DNA of 64,000 bases from Tsukamurella paurometabola (GCF_900631615.1 NZ_LR131273.1:2388850-2452849); one strand, 5' to 3'; counted from the first letter of the stretch, positions 26,836 through 35,865 are shown. Numbers and translations are program-made. The notes: generated from the letters alone by a model not told the origin.

Positions 26836-27825
26836 ATGCGAACAACGACGCCGGCGCCGCCGGTCCCGTCGGACTCGACCACGCGGTCCGACGTCGCCGC
26901 CGCCCTCACCCGCTGCGGGCTCGGGACGGTGAGCGGTCTCATTCCCATGAACACTCCCGGGATCCGCATCGCCCGCGGCCTCGTCGCCACGATCATGGGC
27001 GCCCTCGGCTCGACCCCGCCGGGAACCGCCGTCACCGGAGTCCGCGCGCCGGTGCGCGGTGACTGGGTTCTCGGTCCCGGCGTCACGTACGGCCGACGAG
27101 CGATCTACTACGTGCACGGCAGTGCGTACGCGATCTGCTCGGCCCGCACGCATCGCAGCCTGGCCGCGCGCCTGTCGGCCACCACTGGCCTACAGGTCTT
27201 CGTGGTCGACTACCGGCTCGCGCCCGAACATCCGTTCCCGACCGCGGCCGGCGACGTCGCCGCGGGCTGGGACTGGCTGCTCACCCAGGGATACGCGGCC
27301 GAGGACGTGGTGATCGCGGGTGACTCGGCGGGCGGCCACCTCATCTGCGACCTGCTGCTGCAGCGCGCGGCCACCGATCGCCCGCAACCCGCCGCGGCCG
27401 TCCTCTTCTCCCCGCTCATCGACCTCACCTTCGCCCTCGCGGCGCAGCAGGAACGGGTCCGTCGCGATCCGGCCATCTCCGCGGCCGCGGCGAAGCGCCT
27501 CGTCGACCTCTACACCGTGGGGATCGACCCGGCGCACCCGCGCCTGCGGCTGGACTTCCGGCGATCGGACCGCCTGCCACCCTTCCTCATCCAGGCCGGC
27601 GGCGCCGAGATGCTGTCCGCCGACGCACGCCACCTCGACGCGGAGCTCCGTGGCCACGGCGGCACGAGCACGCTCGAGATCTGGCCCGGCCTCATGCACG
27701 TCTTCCAAGCCCTGCCCCGACTCGCGCCGGAGGCCGATGCCGCGCTCCTCCGGGCGCGCGACTTCCTGGCGGGGCTCGACAACGCTCCTGCCGTCACTAC
27801 CCGTACCGATTCGGAGGCCTCCTGA
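26836..27825 (+). CDS. Alpha/beta-hydrolase, HSL-type esterase
   Basis: An esterase of about 329 aa. The oxyanion motif is HGSAY instead of the usual HGGGY, the nucleophile sits in GDSAGG (near residue 164), the acid is probably in EMLSAD and the histidine in GLMHVFQ. VVDYRLAPEHPFPTA is the classic hormone-sensitive-lipase signature. Expected to cleave the esters made by the monooxygenase three genes on. A GTG at 26827 could also be the start. Its stop overlaps the SDR start (TGATG). Confidence 0.88.
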   Translation: MRTTTPAPPVPSDSTTRSDVAAALTRCGLGTVSGLIPMNTPGIRIARGLVATIMGALGSTPPGTAVTGVRAPVRGDWVLGPGVTYGRRAIYYVHGSAYAICSARTHRSLAARLSATTGLQVFVVDYRLAPEHPFPTAAGDVAAGWDWLLTQGYAAEDVVIAGDSAGGHLICDLLLQRAATDRPQPAAAVLFSPLIDLTFALAAQQERVRRDPAISAAAAKRLVDLYTVGIDPAHPRLRLDFRRSDRLPPFLIQAGGAEMLSADARHLDAELRGHGGTSTLEIWPGLMHVFQALPRLAPEADAALLRARDFLAGLDNAPAVTTRTDSEAS

Positions 27826-28679
27826 TGTTCGGTATCGACCGACTCCTGCACAACCTCGTCCGCGATCCCCTCACCGCCGACGCCAAGGCCGTCGTGACCG
27901 GCGCCGGCAGCGGCATCGGCCGCGCGTTCGCGCTCGAACTCGCCCGTCGCGGCGGCGAGATCGTCTGCGCCGACATCGACGAGGGCCGCGCGAAGGAGAC
28001 CGTCGCTCTGATCGAGGCCCGCGGCGGAACGGCGCACGCCGCCGTCGTCGACGTGGCCGACCGCGCAGCGGTCGAGAACCTCGCGGCGTTCGTGCGCACC
28101 GTCTTCGACGGCCCGCCCACCCTGGTGATCAACAACGCCGGCGTCGGGATCGGCGGCCGCCCCGTGGGTGACATCGGGCTCGACGACTGGAACTGGGCCC
28201 TCGGCATCAACCTGTGGGGCGTGGTGCACGGCTGCGAGCTGTTCGCGCCGATGCTCCGTGAGGCCGGGCGCGGCGGCATCATCAACGTCGCCTCGGCCGC
28301 CGGGTTCGCAGCCGCCCCGTCGATGGGGCCGTACAACGTCTCCAAGGCCGGGGTCATGTCCCTGTCGGAGACCCTCGCCGCCGAGCTCGCCGGCACCGGC
28401 GTGAACGTGACGGTACTGTGCCCCACCTTCGTCAAGACCAACGTCGCGCGCGACGGACGGATCACCGAGGGCAGCAAGAACCTCGCCGGCACCCTGATGA
28501 AGCTCACCGGGGTCTCGCCCGCCGGCGTCGCCGCGCAGACCCTCGACGCGCTCGACCTCGGTCGCCTCTACGTGGTGCCGCAGCTCGACGCGAACGTGAT
28601 CTGGCACCTCAAGCGCCACTTCCCGACGCCCTACGCCCGCGGCCTGGGCCTCATCAACCGGCTCCTGCCCGCCTCCTGA
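27825..28679 (+). CDS. Short-chain dehydrogenase/reductase
   Basis: The 284-aa SDR has cofactor motif TGAGSGIG (25-32), NNAG (103-106) and catalytic S157, Y170 and K174. The acidic residue in CADID after the second strand favours NAD. In this operon it probably oxidises a secondary alcohol to the ketone used by the monooxygenase, or the reverse. The C-terminal 40 residues (IWHLKRHFPTPYARGLGL) are extended and amphipathic, as in the SadH-type enzymes of mycobacteria. Confidence 0.9.
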   Translation: MFGIDRLLHNLVRDPLTADAKAVVTGAGSGIGRAFALELARRGGEIVCADIDEGRAKETVALIEARGGTAHAAVVDVADRAAVENLAAFVRTVFDGPPTLVINNAGVGIGGRPVGDIGLDDWNWALGINLWGVVHGCELFAPMLREAGRGGIINVASAAGFAAAPSMGPYNVSKAGVMSLSETLAAELAGTGVNVTVLCPTFVKTNVARDGRITEGSKNLAGTLMKLTGVSPAGVAAQTLDALDLGRLYVVPQLDANVIWHLKRHFPTPYARGLGLINRLLPAS

Positions 28680-28708
28680 ACGCAGCACTCCCCGAAAGGA
28701 ACTCCGCC

Positions 28709-29632
28709 ATGGCCATGGACCTCGACAGCATGCTCCAGATGATCAAGGACCGGCAGTGGGCCCTCGCCGACATCGACTGGGAGGCGCCGGGCGCCGAACT
28801 CATCGACCCGGACCTGCACGCCAAGCTCAAGCCCTTCCTCTCCGACCTGATGTGGATCGAGAACGTGGGCGCCCGTGGCTTCGCCGCGATGGCGCGCAAG
28901 GCGCCGACCCCGACCCTCAAGAGCATCTACGAGCACTTCCACGCGGAGGAGCAGAAGCACGCCAACGCCGAGCTCGCGCTCATGCGCCGCTGGGGCATGC
29001 TCGACGGCGACGAGATCCCGTCGCCGAACATCAACGTGCAGTTGGTGATCAACTGGCTCGACCAGTACTCCGACGGCATGTCGCTCTCCTTCCTCGGCAC
29101 CGTCATCCCGATGCTCGAGGTCGCCCTCGACGGCGCCCTGATCAAGTTCATCACCGACGAGGTGAAGGACCCGATCGCCCAGGAGGTGTTCAAGCGCATC
29201 AACGCGGACGAGTCCCGACACCTCGCGGTGGACTTCGAGGTCATGGACATGCTCGGCCACGCCGACCTCCGCAAGCGCACCATCGACTTCGTCGGCGGCT
29301 GGGTCAAGCCCTCGCTGCTCATCGGCTTCCTCAGCTACGTCCCGCTCCTGAACAAGATGCGCGACAACATCGTGGACATGGGCGTCGACGAGGAGCGGCT
29401 GTACGGTGCCATGAAGCGCTACCGCGCTGCCGGTGACCGCAGCGAGTACATCAAGCGGCTCCCGATGTTCCGCGTCGTGGCCTGGCACGGCAGCCGGGTG
29501 ATCGACCGGGGCAACAAGCTCTACCACGTTCCCGCCGACGCGCTGGTGAAGGCGACCTCCCTGATCCCCTTCCCCCTGGTGCACCGGACCCCCACCTGGT
29601 CGCAGGAACTGACCTACGAGCCCACCGCCTGA
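28709..29632 (+). CDS. Predicted di-iron protein (PF10118-type 'metal-dependent hydrolase')
   Basis: The 307-aa, mainly helical protein belongs, as I recall, to the family labelled predicted metal-dependent hydrolase (COG3687). What the sequence shows instead is a ferritin-like di-iron ligand set: E51, E81-Q-K-H84, E127, E158-S-R-H161, with 30- and 31-residue spacing inside each pair. DesA1 in this window has 31 and 30. Between SDR and monooxygenase genes and near a [2Fe-2S] reductase, an oxygenase or desaturase role is likely. CGAAAGGA precedes the ATG. No signal peptide. Confidence 0.82.
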   Translation: MAMDLDSMLQMIKDRQWALADIDWEAPGAELIDPDLHAKLKPFLSDLMWIENVGARGFAAMARKAPTPTLKSIYEHFHAEEQKHANAELALMRRWGMLDGDEIPSPNINVQLVINWLDQYSDGMSLSFLGTVIPMLEVALDGALIKFITDEVKDPIAQEVFKRINADESRHLAVDFEVMDMLGHADLRKRTIDFVGGWVKPSLLIGFLSYVPLLNKMRDNIVDMGVDEERLYGAMKRYRAAGDRSEYIKRLPMFRVVAWHGSRVIDRGNKLYHVPADALVKATSLIPFPLVHRTPTWSQELTYEPTA

Positions 29633-29648
29633 CGAGGACACCTCAGCC

Positions 29649-31133
29649 ATGACCCTCTCCGTAGCCATCATCGGCGCCGGCTTCGCCGGTATCGGCGCCG
29701 CCATCCGACTCCGCGACAAGGGGATCGACGATTTCGTGATCCTCGAGCGCGATACCCGCGTCGGCGGCACCTGGCGCGACAACACGTACCCCGGCGCCGC
29801 CTGCGACATCCCGTCACGGCTGTACTCGTACAGCTTCGCGCCGAACCCCGACTGGTCGCACACGTACTCCGGCAGCGCCGAGATCCTCTCCTACATCGAG
29901 CGGATGGTGGAGACCTCGGGCGTCGGCCCCCGCATCCGGTTCGAGCACACCGTGACCGGACTCGAGTACGACGCCGGCGCGGGGGAGTGGACCATCGCCG
30001 TCGACGGCCGTGAGCCGCTCCGCGCCCGCACCGTCATCCTCGCGTCGGGTCCCCTCGCGAACGCCTCGTTCCCCGCGATCCGCGGCATCGAGGACTACGA
30101 GGGACACAAGATCCACAGCGCCCGATGGGATCACGACTACGACTTCACCGGCAAGCGGGTGGCCGTCGTCGGCACCGGTGCCAGCGCCGTGCAGATCGTG
30201 CCCGAGCTGGTGAAGACGGCCGCCTCGGTCAAGGTGTTCCAGCGCACCCCGGGATGGGTGCTGCCCCGGATCAACACCGAGACGGGCGAATTCACCAAGG
30301 GGCTGTACCGCTCGATCCCCGGCGCGCAGCAGCTCGCCCGGGCCCTGTGGTTCTGGGGGCACGAGTCCGTCGCCCTCGGCGTCGTGTGGAACACGCCCCT
30401 GACGCGTGTGGTGAAGGCGGTGAGCAAGCTGCACCTGCGACTGCAGGTGCGCGACCCGTGGCTGCGCCGCCAACTCACCCCCGACTTCGCGGCCGGCTGC
30501 AAGCGGCTGCTGATGACCAGCGACTACTACCCGGCACTGCAGCGCGAGAACTGCAAGCTCGTCACGTGGCCCATTGCGCGCATCGCACCGCAGGGGATCC
30601 GCACCGTCGAGGGAGTGGAGCACCGGTTCGACTGCATCGTCTTCGCCACCGGCTTCGACGTGTCCAAGACCGGCTCGCCGGTCCCCGTCACCGGGCTCGA
30701 CGGCCGGGTCCTCGCCGACGAGTGGAGCGGCGGCGCCTACGCCTACCGCAGCGTGGCCGTTTCCGGCTACCCCAACCTGTACGTCACCTTCGGCCCCAAC
30801 TCCGGCCCGGGCCACAGTTCCGCGCTCGTGTACATGGAGGCGCAGATCGACTACATCACCGACGCGATCGCCCAGCTGCTGCGCAACGGCTGGAAGGCGC
30901 TCGACGTGCGCGCCGACGTCCAGGAGGAGTACAACCGCGACATCCAGCGCAGGCTCACCGCGACCACCTGGAACTCCGGGTGCAGCAGCTGGTACCTCAC
31001 CGACGACGGCTTCAACGCCACCATGTACCCGGGGTTCGCCTCGCAGTACGTCGGCCAGTTGCGCACGGTCGATCTGCGGGACTACCGCATCCTGGTGCAC
31101 GAGGAGGCGGGAGCGGCGGTCGCGGCCGGATAG
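29649..31133 (+). CDS. Baeyer-Villiger-type flavin monooxygenase
   Basis: The 494-aa FAD/NADPH monooxygenase has GAGFAG (9-14), GGTWRDNTYPGAACD, the Baeyer-Villiger fingerprint in variant form Y150-EG-HKI-H156-SAR-W160-D161, and the NADPH motif GTGASA (175-180). Such enzymes insert oxygen next to a ketone to form an ester. Fits between a dehydrogenase (ketone supply) and an esterase (ester cleavage). Resembles the mycobacterial MymA type. Its TAG stop is part of the MerR gene's -10 box. Confidence 0.9.
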   Translation: MTLSVAIIGAGFAGIGAAIRLRDKGIDDFVILERDTRVGGTWRDNTYPGAACDIPSRLYSYSFAPNPDWSHTYSGSAEILSYIERMVETSGVGPRIRFEHTVTGLEYDAGAGEWTIAVDGREPLRARTVILASGPLANASFPAIRGIEDYEGHKIHSARWDHDYDFTGKRVAVVGTGASAVQIVPELVKTAASVKVFQRTPGWVLPRINTETGEFTKGLYRSIPGAQQLARALWFWGHESVALGVVWNTPLTRVVKAVSKLHLRLQVRDPWLRRQLTPDFAAGCKRLLMTSDYYPALQRENCKLVTWPIARIAPQGIRTVEGVEHRFDCIVFATGFDVSKTGSPVPVTGLDGRVLADEWSGGAYAYRSVAVSGYPNLYVTFGPNSGPGHSSALVYMEAQIDYITDAIAQLLRNGWKALDVRADVQEEYNRDIQRRLTATTWNSGCSSWYLTDDGFNATMYPGFASQYVGQLRTVDLRDYRILVHEEAGAAVAAG

Positions 31134-31136
31134 CAT
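31131..31136 (+). promoter_or_regulatory. -10 box of merR-type gene, overlapping upstream stop codon
   Basis: TAGCAT then 6 nt then ATG 31143. The first three bases are the stop codon of the monooxygenase gene. Predicts a leaderless transcript for the regulator. Confidence 0.5.
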
Positions 31137-31142
31137 GCGGGC

Positions 31143-31928
31143 ATGACGGAGTACCGGATCGACGACCTGGCGCGGGTGTCCGGGACCACGACCCGCAACA
31201 TCAGGGGCTACCAGGAGCGCGGCTTGCTGCCGCAGCCGCTGCGCCGCGGCCGGGTCGCGATCTACACCGAGAAGCACCTGCGGAGCCTGCTGGCCATCAA
31301 CAAGCTGCTCAGCAACGGCTTCAATCTGGGGCACATCGCGACCTTCCTCACCAACCCCGGTGCCCGGATCGGCGACGCTCTCGACCTCAACGAGATCCTC
31401 GACGAGCCCTGGGCGTCCGCGAAACGGCCCGTCCTGGACCGGGAGGAGCTCGAGGCACGGCTCGGCCCGCTCGACGACGCCGCGCTCGCGTCGCTCATCG
31501 ACGCCGGTGTGCTGGCCGAGACCGACGACCCCGATCGGTACGAGGCCGCCGACCCGAACATCGTGCCGAACCTCGGGCGGCTGGTGGACAAGGGCATGGA
31601 CCTCGCCGTCCTCGTGGACGTCCAGCAGCGGTTCGTCGCGAAGATGAACGAGGCCGCCGAGATCCTCATGACCGCCGCGCACGACGAGGTCGACCGGCGG
31701 CGCGGGCCCGGCTGGTTGCCCGCCTCCGACGAGGACGTGGCCTGGGCGGTGGGGCTGCTCGGCGCGATGCGGCGCGCGGGCACGGAGAACGCGCACGCCG
31801 CGCTCGACCGGGCGCTCGACGCCGCACTCGACCAGGAGTTGCGGGCCCACAAGGTCGCCGCCGGCGATCGCGCCGACGCCGAGGGTGCCGCTCCAGAGCC
31901 CGGCGGGGAGCCGCACACCGCGGTGTAA
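31143..31928 (+). CDS. MerR-family transcriptional regulator
   Basis: The 261-aa protein has an N-terminal MerR helix-turn-helix and wing ([26 protein letters not shown]) followed by a long helical effector domain of unknown ligand. Last gene of the catabolic cluster; it probably controls the divergent promoter at 26793-26814. There are no clustered cysteines, so it is not a metal sensor. A TAGCAT box indicates its own leaderless promoter as well as read-through. Confidence 0.88.
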   Translation: MTEYRIDDLARVSGTTTRNIRGYQERGLLPQPLRRGRVAIYTEKHLRSLLAINKLLSNGFNLGHIATFLTNPGARIGDALDLNEILDEPWASAKRPVLDREELEARLGPLDDAALASLIDAGVLAETDDPDRYEAADPNIVPNLGRLVDKGMDLAVLVDVQQRFVAKMNEAAEILMTAAHDEVDRRRGPGWLPASDEDVAWAVGLLGAMRRAGTENAHAALDRALDAALDQELRAHKVAAGDRADAEGAAPEPGGEPHTAV

Positions 31929-31931
31929 CGT
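31926..31931 (+). promoter_or_regulatory. -10 box of fdhD, overlapping upstream stop codon
   Basis: TAACGT then 7 nt then ATG 31939. TAA is the stop of the MerR gene, the same arrangement as at 31131. Confidence 0.45.
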
Positions 31932-31938
31932 CGGGCGC

Positions 31939-32769
31939 ATGGGACGGATCACGGTGCGGCGTGCGGTGGAGAAGATCACCGTCGGAAGCGATCCCATGCG
32001 CCGGATCGACACCCTGGCCGCCGAGGAACCGCTGGAGATCCGGGTCGCCGGTGTACCGCTGGCGGTCACCATGCGCACTCCCGGCCACGACGTGGAACTG
32101 GCCGCCGGCTTCCTCGTCTCCGAGGGGGTGATCGCCGCGGCCGAGGAGTTCCGCTCCGCGATCCATTGCGGCGGCCCCGGCACCGGCGGGGAGATCAACG
32201 AGTACAACGTGCTCGACGTGGCCCTCGCCCCCGGAGTCCACCCGCCGTCGCCCGAGGTGGCGCGCGCCTTCTACACCACCAGCTCGTGCGGGATGTGCGG
32301 CAAGGCCAGCATCGACGCGGTGCGCACGGTGTCCCGGTTCGACGTCCGTGAGGACCCGGTCACCGTCGCGCCCGAGCAGGTGGTGGCGCTGCCGGAGCGG
32401 CTGCGCGCCGGGCAGGCCGTCTTCGAGAAGACGGGGGGCCTGCACGCGGCCGGGCTGTTCGACGGTGCGACGGGCGAGCTTCTCGTGCTGCGCGAGGACG
32501 TGGGGCGGCACAACGCCGTCGACAAGGCGATCGGCTGGGCGCTCCTGCAGGGACGGTTGCCGCTGCGCGGCACGGTGCTCCAGGTGTCCGGACGCGCCAG
32601 CTTCGAGCTGGTCCAGAAGGCCGTCATGGCCGGGATCCCGGTGCTGTCCGCCGTATCGGCGCCGTCCTCCCTCGCGGTGGAGCTCGCCGACGAGGCCGGA
32701 CTCACGCTGCTCGGCTTCGTCCGCGGCGACCACTTGAACGCCTACACGGCGACCCACCGGGTGCGCTGA
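31939..32769 (+). CDS. fdhD: Formate dehydrogenase accessory sulfurtransferase FdhD
   Basis: The 276-aa protein transfers sulfur from a cysteine desulfurase to the molybdenum cofactor of formate dehydrogenase. The active CxxC is C117-GM-C120 in [14 protein letters not shown]-like cofactor-binding stretches include [10 protein letters not shown] and [16 protein letters not shown]. No formate dehydrogenase gene is in the window, so its client lies elsewhere. Confidence 0.94.
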   Translation: MGRITVRRAVEKITVGSDPMRRIDTLAAEEPLEIRVAGVPLAVTMRTPGHDVELAAGFLVSEGVIAAAEEFRSAIHCGGPGTGGEINEYNVLDVALAPGVHPPSPEVARAFYTTSSCGMCGKASIDAVRTVSRFDVREDPVTVAPEQVVALPERLRAGQAVFEKTGGLHAAGLFDGATGELLVLREDVGRHNAVDKAIGWALLQGRLPLRGTVLQVSGRASFELVQKAVMAGIPVLSAVSAPSSLAVELADEAGLTLLGFVRGDHLNAYTATHRVR

Positions 32770-32792
32770 GCCCCCCTCGGCGGTGCGCTGCG

Positions 32793-33626
32793 TCAGACGC
32801 GCCACTCGATCCGGTCCACCTGCTCCGGCGGCCACGGCGCGGGCGGCGCGAACGGCTCCCCGGGGAGCGGTACGACGGAGACGGCGGACGCGGGCTTGCG
32901 CGCGGGCGCGCCGTCGGCGTCGAGGAGGTACAGCCACTGCCGGTAGCCGGTGTCGTCGCGCTCGGACCGCACCTGCACGCTGGAGCCCAGCGGGATCGGC
33001 GCGAGGTACTCGATGATCGCGCGGTGCGGCGCCGCCAGCAGCGGATCGCCGTTGAGGTCGTCCTCGACGAGCTGCAGGTACGCGGCGTTGTTGAGGTGTT
33101 GGTACGGGTCGAAGTCGGTGGCGCGCAGCTTCACGGTGTAGTCGCTCTCCGACGGCTCCGGCGGCGTCGCGGTGTTGAGGGCCTTCCACCGCAGGCGCGT
33201 CTCGGTGACGTACTGCTGCAGGTACTCCATGCCGCCGTCGCTGATATGGGTCGGCATTCCCGTGTCCGCGCTGAACCGGATCCAGAACGCCTCGGTCTCG
33301 ACGTGGCCGCCGGCGCTGCCGCGCAAGGTGATCCGCATGTTGCACCAGCGCGAGCTGGTGGACTCGCACCAGCGCAGCAGCGTCACGTCCGACGGCCAGT
33401 GCAGCGGCTCGTGCACGTCGACGATGCTGCGCCGCACGAGCCAGTACGGGTCGGTGGCGTCGAACCCGCGGTGGAACATCTCGTCGTTCGCCATGTCCTG
33501 CAGGTAGCGCGCGACCGCGTCGAGCCGGACCCGCCGCTCGGGATCGACATCGCCCGTGCGGACGGGCCAGCTCCTCTCGAAGGAGGGACCGGGCGGCGCT
33601 GCCTGCAGGAACTCGTAGTCGCTCAC
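32793..33626 (-). CDS. Acyl-ACP thioesterase-family protein
   Basis: The 277-aa double hot-dog protein has two halves: RTGDVDPERRVRLDAVARYLQD...FHRGFD and ATDFDPYQHLNNAAYLQLVED, the latter being the D-x-x-x-H-x-N-N catalytic motif of plant/bacterial FatA-like enzymes. It would release fatty acids from a carrier protein. Start GTG 33626 lies 6 nt after TAGGCT, a leaderless layout. Confidence 0.85.
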   Translation of the reverse strand: MSDYEFLQAAPPGPSFERSWPVRTGDVDPERRVRLDAVARYLQDMANDEMFHRGFDATDPYWLVRRSIVDVHEPLHWPSDVTLLRWCESTSSRWCNMRITLRGSAGGHVETEAFWIRFSADTGMPTHISDGGMEYLQQYVTETRLRWKALNTATPPEPSESDYTVKLRATDFDPYQHLNNAAYLQLVEDDLNGDPLLAAPHRAIIEYLAPIPLGSSVQVRSERDDTGYRQWLYLLDADGAPARKPASAVSVVPLPGEPFAPPAPWPPEQVDRIEWRV

Positions 33627-33632
33627 ATGGCG

Positions 33633-33638
33633 AGCCTA
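33633..33638 (-). promoter_or_regulatory. -10 box of the thioesterase gene
   Basis: On the minus strand TAGGCT is followed by 6 nt (CGCCAT) and the GTG start. Confidence 0.5.
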
Positions 33639-33651
33639 ACGAGACGGGCGA

Positions 33652-34248
33652 TCAGTCGCGCTGGAACTTGGCCTTCAGCGCGTTGATCCGATCCTCGTTC
33701 TTCTCGTGGCGCTCCTGCTTCTTCTGCTCGTGCGCGGCCTTGCGGGCGGCCTTCGCCGCCGCGTCCGCGGCGTCCTGCTGCGCCTCGAGCTCGCTGAGCA
33801 CCTCGTCGAGCGGGCGTCGCGCGATGCGGCCGCCGGCCCGCGCGACCTGCGCATCGAGGGCGTCGGTCGTGGGCTCCTCGGTCTGCACGATGATCGCGTT
33901 GTTGCCGGGCGGGAGCTGCTGCGCGAACAGGGAGATCACGTCGTCGCTGTCGTCGAGGTTGCTCGCGTCCACGAGCGCCCCGGTCGCCGTGCCCACCGAC
34001 ATGCCCAGCAGCATGCCGACCGGACCGCCCAGCACGCCCACGAGCATGCCGATGAGCGAACCGCTCAGCGTGCCGGTGCCCGTCGTACCGTCGGTCGTCT
34101 CGGGGATGTCGTAGGTGCCGTCCGCGTTGCGCTCGACCAGCGCCGACGAGATGACGCCGTAGGTGTCCGCGGTGTTCTTGAGCTCCGAGTACTCCTCGTA
34201 GGTGGCGGCGCGGGTGGGCAGGGAGATGACGGCGACGTATTCGCTCAT
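33652..34248 (-). CDS. DUF1269-like protein with glycine-zipper segment
   Basis: The 198-aa protein starts MSEYVAVISLPTRAATYEEYSELKN. A Gly-rich hydrophobic segment at about residues 60-93 (GMLVGVLGGPVGMLLGMSVG) resembles a membrane-inserted glycine zipper. The last 60 residues are a charged coiled coil (EAQQDAADAAAKAARKAAH then KKQERHEKNEDRI). Probably membrane-associated and stress-related; no defined function. Confidence 0.75.
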   Translation of the reverse strand: MSEYVAVISLPTRAATYEEYSELKNTADTYGVISSALVERNADGTYDIPETTDGTTGTGTLSGSLIGMLVGVLGGPVGMLLGMSVGTATGALVDASNLDDSDDVISLFAQQLPPGNNAIIVQTEEPTTDALDAQVARAGGRIARRPLDEVLSELEAQQDAADAAAKAARKAAHEQKKQERHEKNEDRINALKAKFQRD

Positions 34249-34379
34249 GGCAGTTCCTTGTATCAGTGGGTGATTCGTACGGGTGGTGCCTTCGCAAAGC
34301 CTACGCTGCGATCGTGAACAGGCGGGGACAACGCGGAACGCCCACCGCGCCGGGCGCCGCGCATGACAGGGTGTAGGCC

Positions 34380-35297
34380 ATGGCTGAGGTGACGATCGTC
34401 GGTGCCGGTGTGATCGGACTGTCGTGCGCGGTGCGCCTGCTCGAGGCGGGCCACGACGTGCGCGTGTACGGGCGGGCGCTCACGCCCGATATCACCTCCG
34501 CCGTGGCCGCCGCCGTCTGGTACCCCTACCTTGCCGAGCCCCGCGACCGGGTGACGGGCTGGTCCGCCGCGACGCTCGCCGAGTTCACCGCCCTCGCCGC
34601 GCACGGTGCCGACGGGGTGGTCATGACGCCGGGGACGGAGATCTTCCGCGAGCCGGTCCCGGAGCCGTGGTGGACCTCCGCCGTGCCGTCGGTGGAGCGG
34701 GTCGACGCGCCGCGCCCCGGCTACGCCGAGGGCTGGAGCTTCGTCTCGCCCGTCATCGAGATGCCCGTCTACCTGCCGTGGCTCGCCGGCCGGGTCCGGG
34801 AGCTGGGCGGCACCGTCGAACAGCGGGACGTCGCCTCCCTCGCCGAGCTCGACGGCACCGTCGTCAACGCGACCGGGCTGGGCGCGCGCGAGTTCGTCGG
34901 CGACGCCGCCATGGAACCCGTTCGTGGACAGGTGGTCTACCTCGAGCAGGTCGGCGTGGACCGGTGGTGGATCGACGACTCCGCGCTCGACACCGGCGTC
35001 ACCACGTACGTCGTCCCGCGCTCGCGCGACGTCGTGGTCGGCGGGACCGAGGACCACGGCGCCGAGGACCTCACGGTCGACCCCGCCACCGCCGGGGCCA
35101 TCGTCGCGCGGGCCCGCGCCCTCGTCCCGGAGCTCGCGGAGGCCCGCGTGCTCGGCCACAACATCGGCCTGCGGCCCTCCCGCCCGACGGTGCGGCTCGA
35201 ACGGGAGGGCGACGTGATCCACTGCTACGGGCACGGCGGTGCCGGGGTCACGCTCAGCTGGGGATGCGCAGACGAGGTGGTCGCACTCGTCCCGTGA
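34380..35297 (+). CDS. D-amino-acid oxidase
   Basis: The 305-aa FAD enzyme has VGAGVIGLS at the N-terminus, WYPY and RGQ substrate-pocket motifs, and the C-terminal DAAO signature (GLRPSRPTVRLE, HCYGHGGAGVTLSWG). It converts D-amino acids to keto acids with hydrogen peroxide. A short form relative to eukaryotic enzymes, as usual in actinobacteria, without a peroxisomal signal. Confidence 0.93.
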   Translation: MAEVTIVGAGVIGLSCAVRLLEAGHDVRVYGRALTPDITSAVAAAVWYPYLAEPRDRVTGWSAATLAEFTALAAHGADGVVMTPGTEIFREPVPEPWWTSAVPSVERVDAPRPGYAEGWSFVSPVIEMPVYLPWLAGRVRELGGTVEQRDVASLAELDGTVVNATGLGAREFVGDAAMEPVRGQVVYLEQVGVDRWWIDDSALDTGVTTYVVPRSRDVVVGGTEDHGAEDLTVDPATAGAIVARARALVPELAEARVLGHNIGLRPSRPTVRLEREGDVIHCYGHGGAGVTLSWGCADEVVALVP

Positions 35298-35522
35298 GCG
35301 CCGCCCGAGCGGGCGCACGGGAAGCGAAGCGGGAGAAACGTACTGGCGCCGATGCCACCGGCGAGCCGGCGTTCGTACCGCCGAGCGATGACGCGCTCCA
35401 ACCCACTACCGGCACGCGCGCCGCCGCGCCGATGTCCCTCCGCGCCGCGCCGGTTGCGGCCCGTGATCCTTTGCGGTAGCCCGCACCTCTCCCATGCGGC
35501 AGCGATCCAGCCGCGGCGGGAC

Positions 35523-35528
35523 TACCGT
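35523..35528 (+). promoter_or_regulatory. -10 box of the DUF2277 gene
   Basis: TACCGT then 6 nt (CGAAGT) then ATG 35535, predicting a leaderless transcript. Nothing else was recognised in the roughly 240 nt after the oxidase gene. Confidence 0.5.
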
Positions 35529-35534
35529 CGAAGT

Positions 35535-35816
35535 ATGTGCCGGAACATCACTGAACTGCGCGGGCTCGAGCCCGCCGCCACCGACGAGGAGATCGAGGCC
35601 GCCGCGCGCCAGTACGTGCGCAAGGTCTCCGGGATCCAGAAACTCAGCGACGCCAACCGCGACGCCTTCGAGAAGGCCGTCGCGAAGGTCACCGCAGCCA
35701 CGGAGGAACTGCTCGACGCGCTACCCGCGCGCCGCCAGCCGCCGAAGACGGTGCCGCCGCTGCGCCGTCCCGAGGTCCGGGCGCGGATCGAGGCCAGGGC
35801 CGCCCGCGGGGCATGA
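35535..35816 (+). CDS. DUF2277 protein
   Basis: The 93-aa protein begins MCRNITELRGLEPAATDEEI, the hallmark of DUF2277, and continues AARQYVRKVSG. The Met-Cys-Arg-Asn start is strongly conserved in this family, which hints at N-terminal cysteine chemistry after Met removal. Function unknown. Confidence 0.88.
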   Translation: MCRNITELRGLEPAATDEEIEAAARQYVRKVSGIQKLSDANRDAFEKAVAKVTAATEELLDALPARRQPPKTVPPLRRPEVRARIEARAARGA

Positions 35817-35865
35817 CCCCCCGGCCCGGCGCCGCGAGACCCCGTCGGGACCGATGTCCGTTCGC

